DNA from: JBHWPB01 sp043424675
Lineage (GTDB): Bacteria > Bacillota > Bacilli > Lactobacillales > Carnobacteriaceae_A
DNA length: 32,482 bases
NCBI GenBank assembly: GCA_043424675.1
Contig: JBHWPB010000027.1
Span: 1 to 32,482, forward strand
Direction of reading: 5' to 3'
The translations under genes and the position numbers were made by a program. Under the pieces are notes generated by a model, which ran no database searches, was not told where the DNA came from, and saw nothing but the letters and a program-made list of their open reading frames with translations. This document shows, in pieces, positions 32,091-32,482 of this stretch (within the stretch, counting starts at the first letter, position 1; each line of letters begins with the position of its first letter).

Positions 32091-32194
32091 CCAGGATTGT
32101 TCCAATCAAAAATTGGAAGAGTCCTCTTTATCGTGAAAGCGGGCTCGTAATACTATCTAGACAAGCCCGAATAACATTTGGGCTTGTCTTTTTT
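32081..32194 (+). promoter_or_regulatory. Ribosome-mediated attenuator: 1:2, 2:3 and 3:4 pairings with terminator
   Basis: Segment 1, TATTACGTAGCC (32081-32092), pairs with segment 2, GGCTCGTAATA (32142-32152): 11 bp with one bulged T (32088, first base of the leader stop codon). Segment 2, CGGGCT (32140-32145), also pairs with segment 3, AGCCCG (32164-32169), plus GT/AC beyond one mismatch: the antiterminator. Segment 3, AGACAAGCCCGAA (32159-32171), pairs with segment 4, TTTGGGCTTGTCT (32177-32189), followed by six T: the terminator. An additional hairpin TTCCAAT/ATTGGAA (32100-32106 / 32112-32118) sits in the loop of 1:2. A ribosome stalled on the Ile codons would cover segment 1, free segment 2 for segment 3, and permit read-through. 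Confidence 0.85.
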
Positions 32195-32224
32195 GTTTAA
32201 ATGAATAGGAAAAGGGGAATGAAA

Positions 32225-32482
32225 ATGAAATTAGGTAAAAAACTTTTAGGGTTACTGGCACTTTTGTCATTCGTTCTTGCAGGATGCAGTGAGAGTCAGG
32301 CGACAGAAGGTGAAAATCCTGCACCGCAGCGTGTAGTGAATTACGTAGCACCGCAAGAGTTGGCGACACTCGATTCCACATTGGTCAATGACATGAACAG
32401 CGCCAATTATATCGGACAATTTTCAGAAGGGCTCTATTGGGAAGACAGCAATAATAACACTCACCCCGGTTTGGCAGACACG
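32225..32482 (+). CDS. Oligopeptide ABC transporter substrate-binding lipoprotein (OppA family), 3' truncated
   Basis: The gene runs off the window; 86 codons are visible. The protein begins MKLGKKLLGLLALLSFVLAG and the lipobox is L18-A-G-C21, followed by a Ser/Glu/Asn linker and RVVNYVAPQELATLDSTLVN, then ANYIGQFSEGLYW, a typical start of family-5 (peptide) binding proteins. ATG at 32225 is preferred, since AAAAGGGG (32210-32217) lies 7 nt upstream; the in-frame ATG at 32219 would be too close. It is the first gene downstream of the Ile-leader attenuator and probably the first of an opp-type operon. The exact ligand cannot be seen. Confidence 0.85.
   Translation, partial: MKLGKKLLGLLALLSFVLAGCSESQATEGENPAPQRVVNYVAPQELATLDSTLVNDMNSANYIGQFSEGLYWEDSNNNTHPGLADT

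Noticed and set aside
31950..32194. T-box riboswitch as the control element before the peptide-binding gene
   Set aside because: No AGGGTGGNACCGCG-like T-box sequence and no specifier loop; instead there is a translated Ile-rich leader with 1:2, 2:3 and 3:4 pairings.
32157..32381. Minus-strand open frame over the terminator and the start of the peptide-binding gene
   Set aside because: It runs antisense through the attenuator terminator and a clear lipoprotein signal sequence, with no ribosome site.

Overview
The window reads as chromosomal DNA of a low-GC Gram-positive bacterium of the order Lactobacillales, most likely Carnobacteriaceae or a close relative. The pointers are purine-rich AGGAGG-type ribosome binding sites, several lipoproteins with lipoboxes, a gatCAB amidotransferase, NAD-dependent ligase, a CamS lipoprotein, an MntE-type manganese exporter, a lysine riboswitch, and rather acidic proteins. 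The genus is inferred from gene content only. I see no rRNA, tRNA, CRISPR array, insertion sequence or phage gene.

Layout. 1-3095: the end of a CNNM/CorC-type membrane protein, a PurK-like ATP-grasp protein that has lost key residues, and a GntR regulator. 3204-11867: a tight six-gene plus-strand unit pcrA-ligA-camS-gatC-gatA-gatB for DNA repair, a pheromone-type lipoprotein and Gln-tRNA(Gln)/Asn-tRNA(Asn) formation. 11958-16366: a minus-strand carbohydrate/glycerol-3-phosphate ABC transporter (ugpB-A-E-C order of transcription) with a hairpin after the binding-protein gene. 16634-20014: dgkB and rlmCD on the plus strand with a minus-strand SDR oxidoreductase between them. In many relatives gatCAB, dgkB and rlmCD are adjacent, so the transporter and the SDR look like insertions into a conserved block.

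20074-25781: mostly single genes: a PspC protein, a frataxin-like DUF1801 protein, exonuclease III, an MgtC-family protein, a PC4-like YdbC protein, a degenerate CPBP membrane protein, an L-2-hydroxyacid dehydrogenase, a 4-oxalocrotonate tautomerase and an OsmC protein. Many are bounded by clear intrinsic terminators, several of them shared by convergent genes.

25784-28546: a lysine riboswitch with promoter and terminator controls a three-gene amino-acid ABC transporter, which is therefore most likely a lysine importer. 28639-31804: minus-strand YwlG-like protein, M29 aminopeptidase and MntE-like exporter. 31950-32482: a promoter, a 26-codon leader peptide ending in four Ile codons, a terminator with two mutually exclusive upstream pairings, and the start of an oligopeptide-binding lipoprotein gene. 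This last region has all the parts of a classical ribosome-mediated attenuator, apparently sensing isoleucine to control peptide import, and is the most interesting feature of the window.
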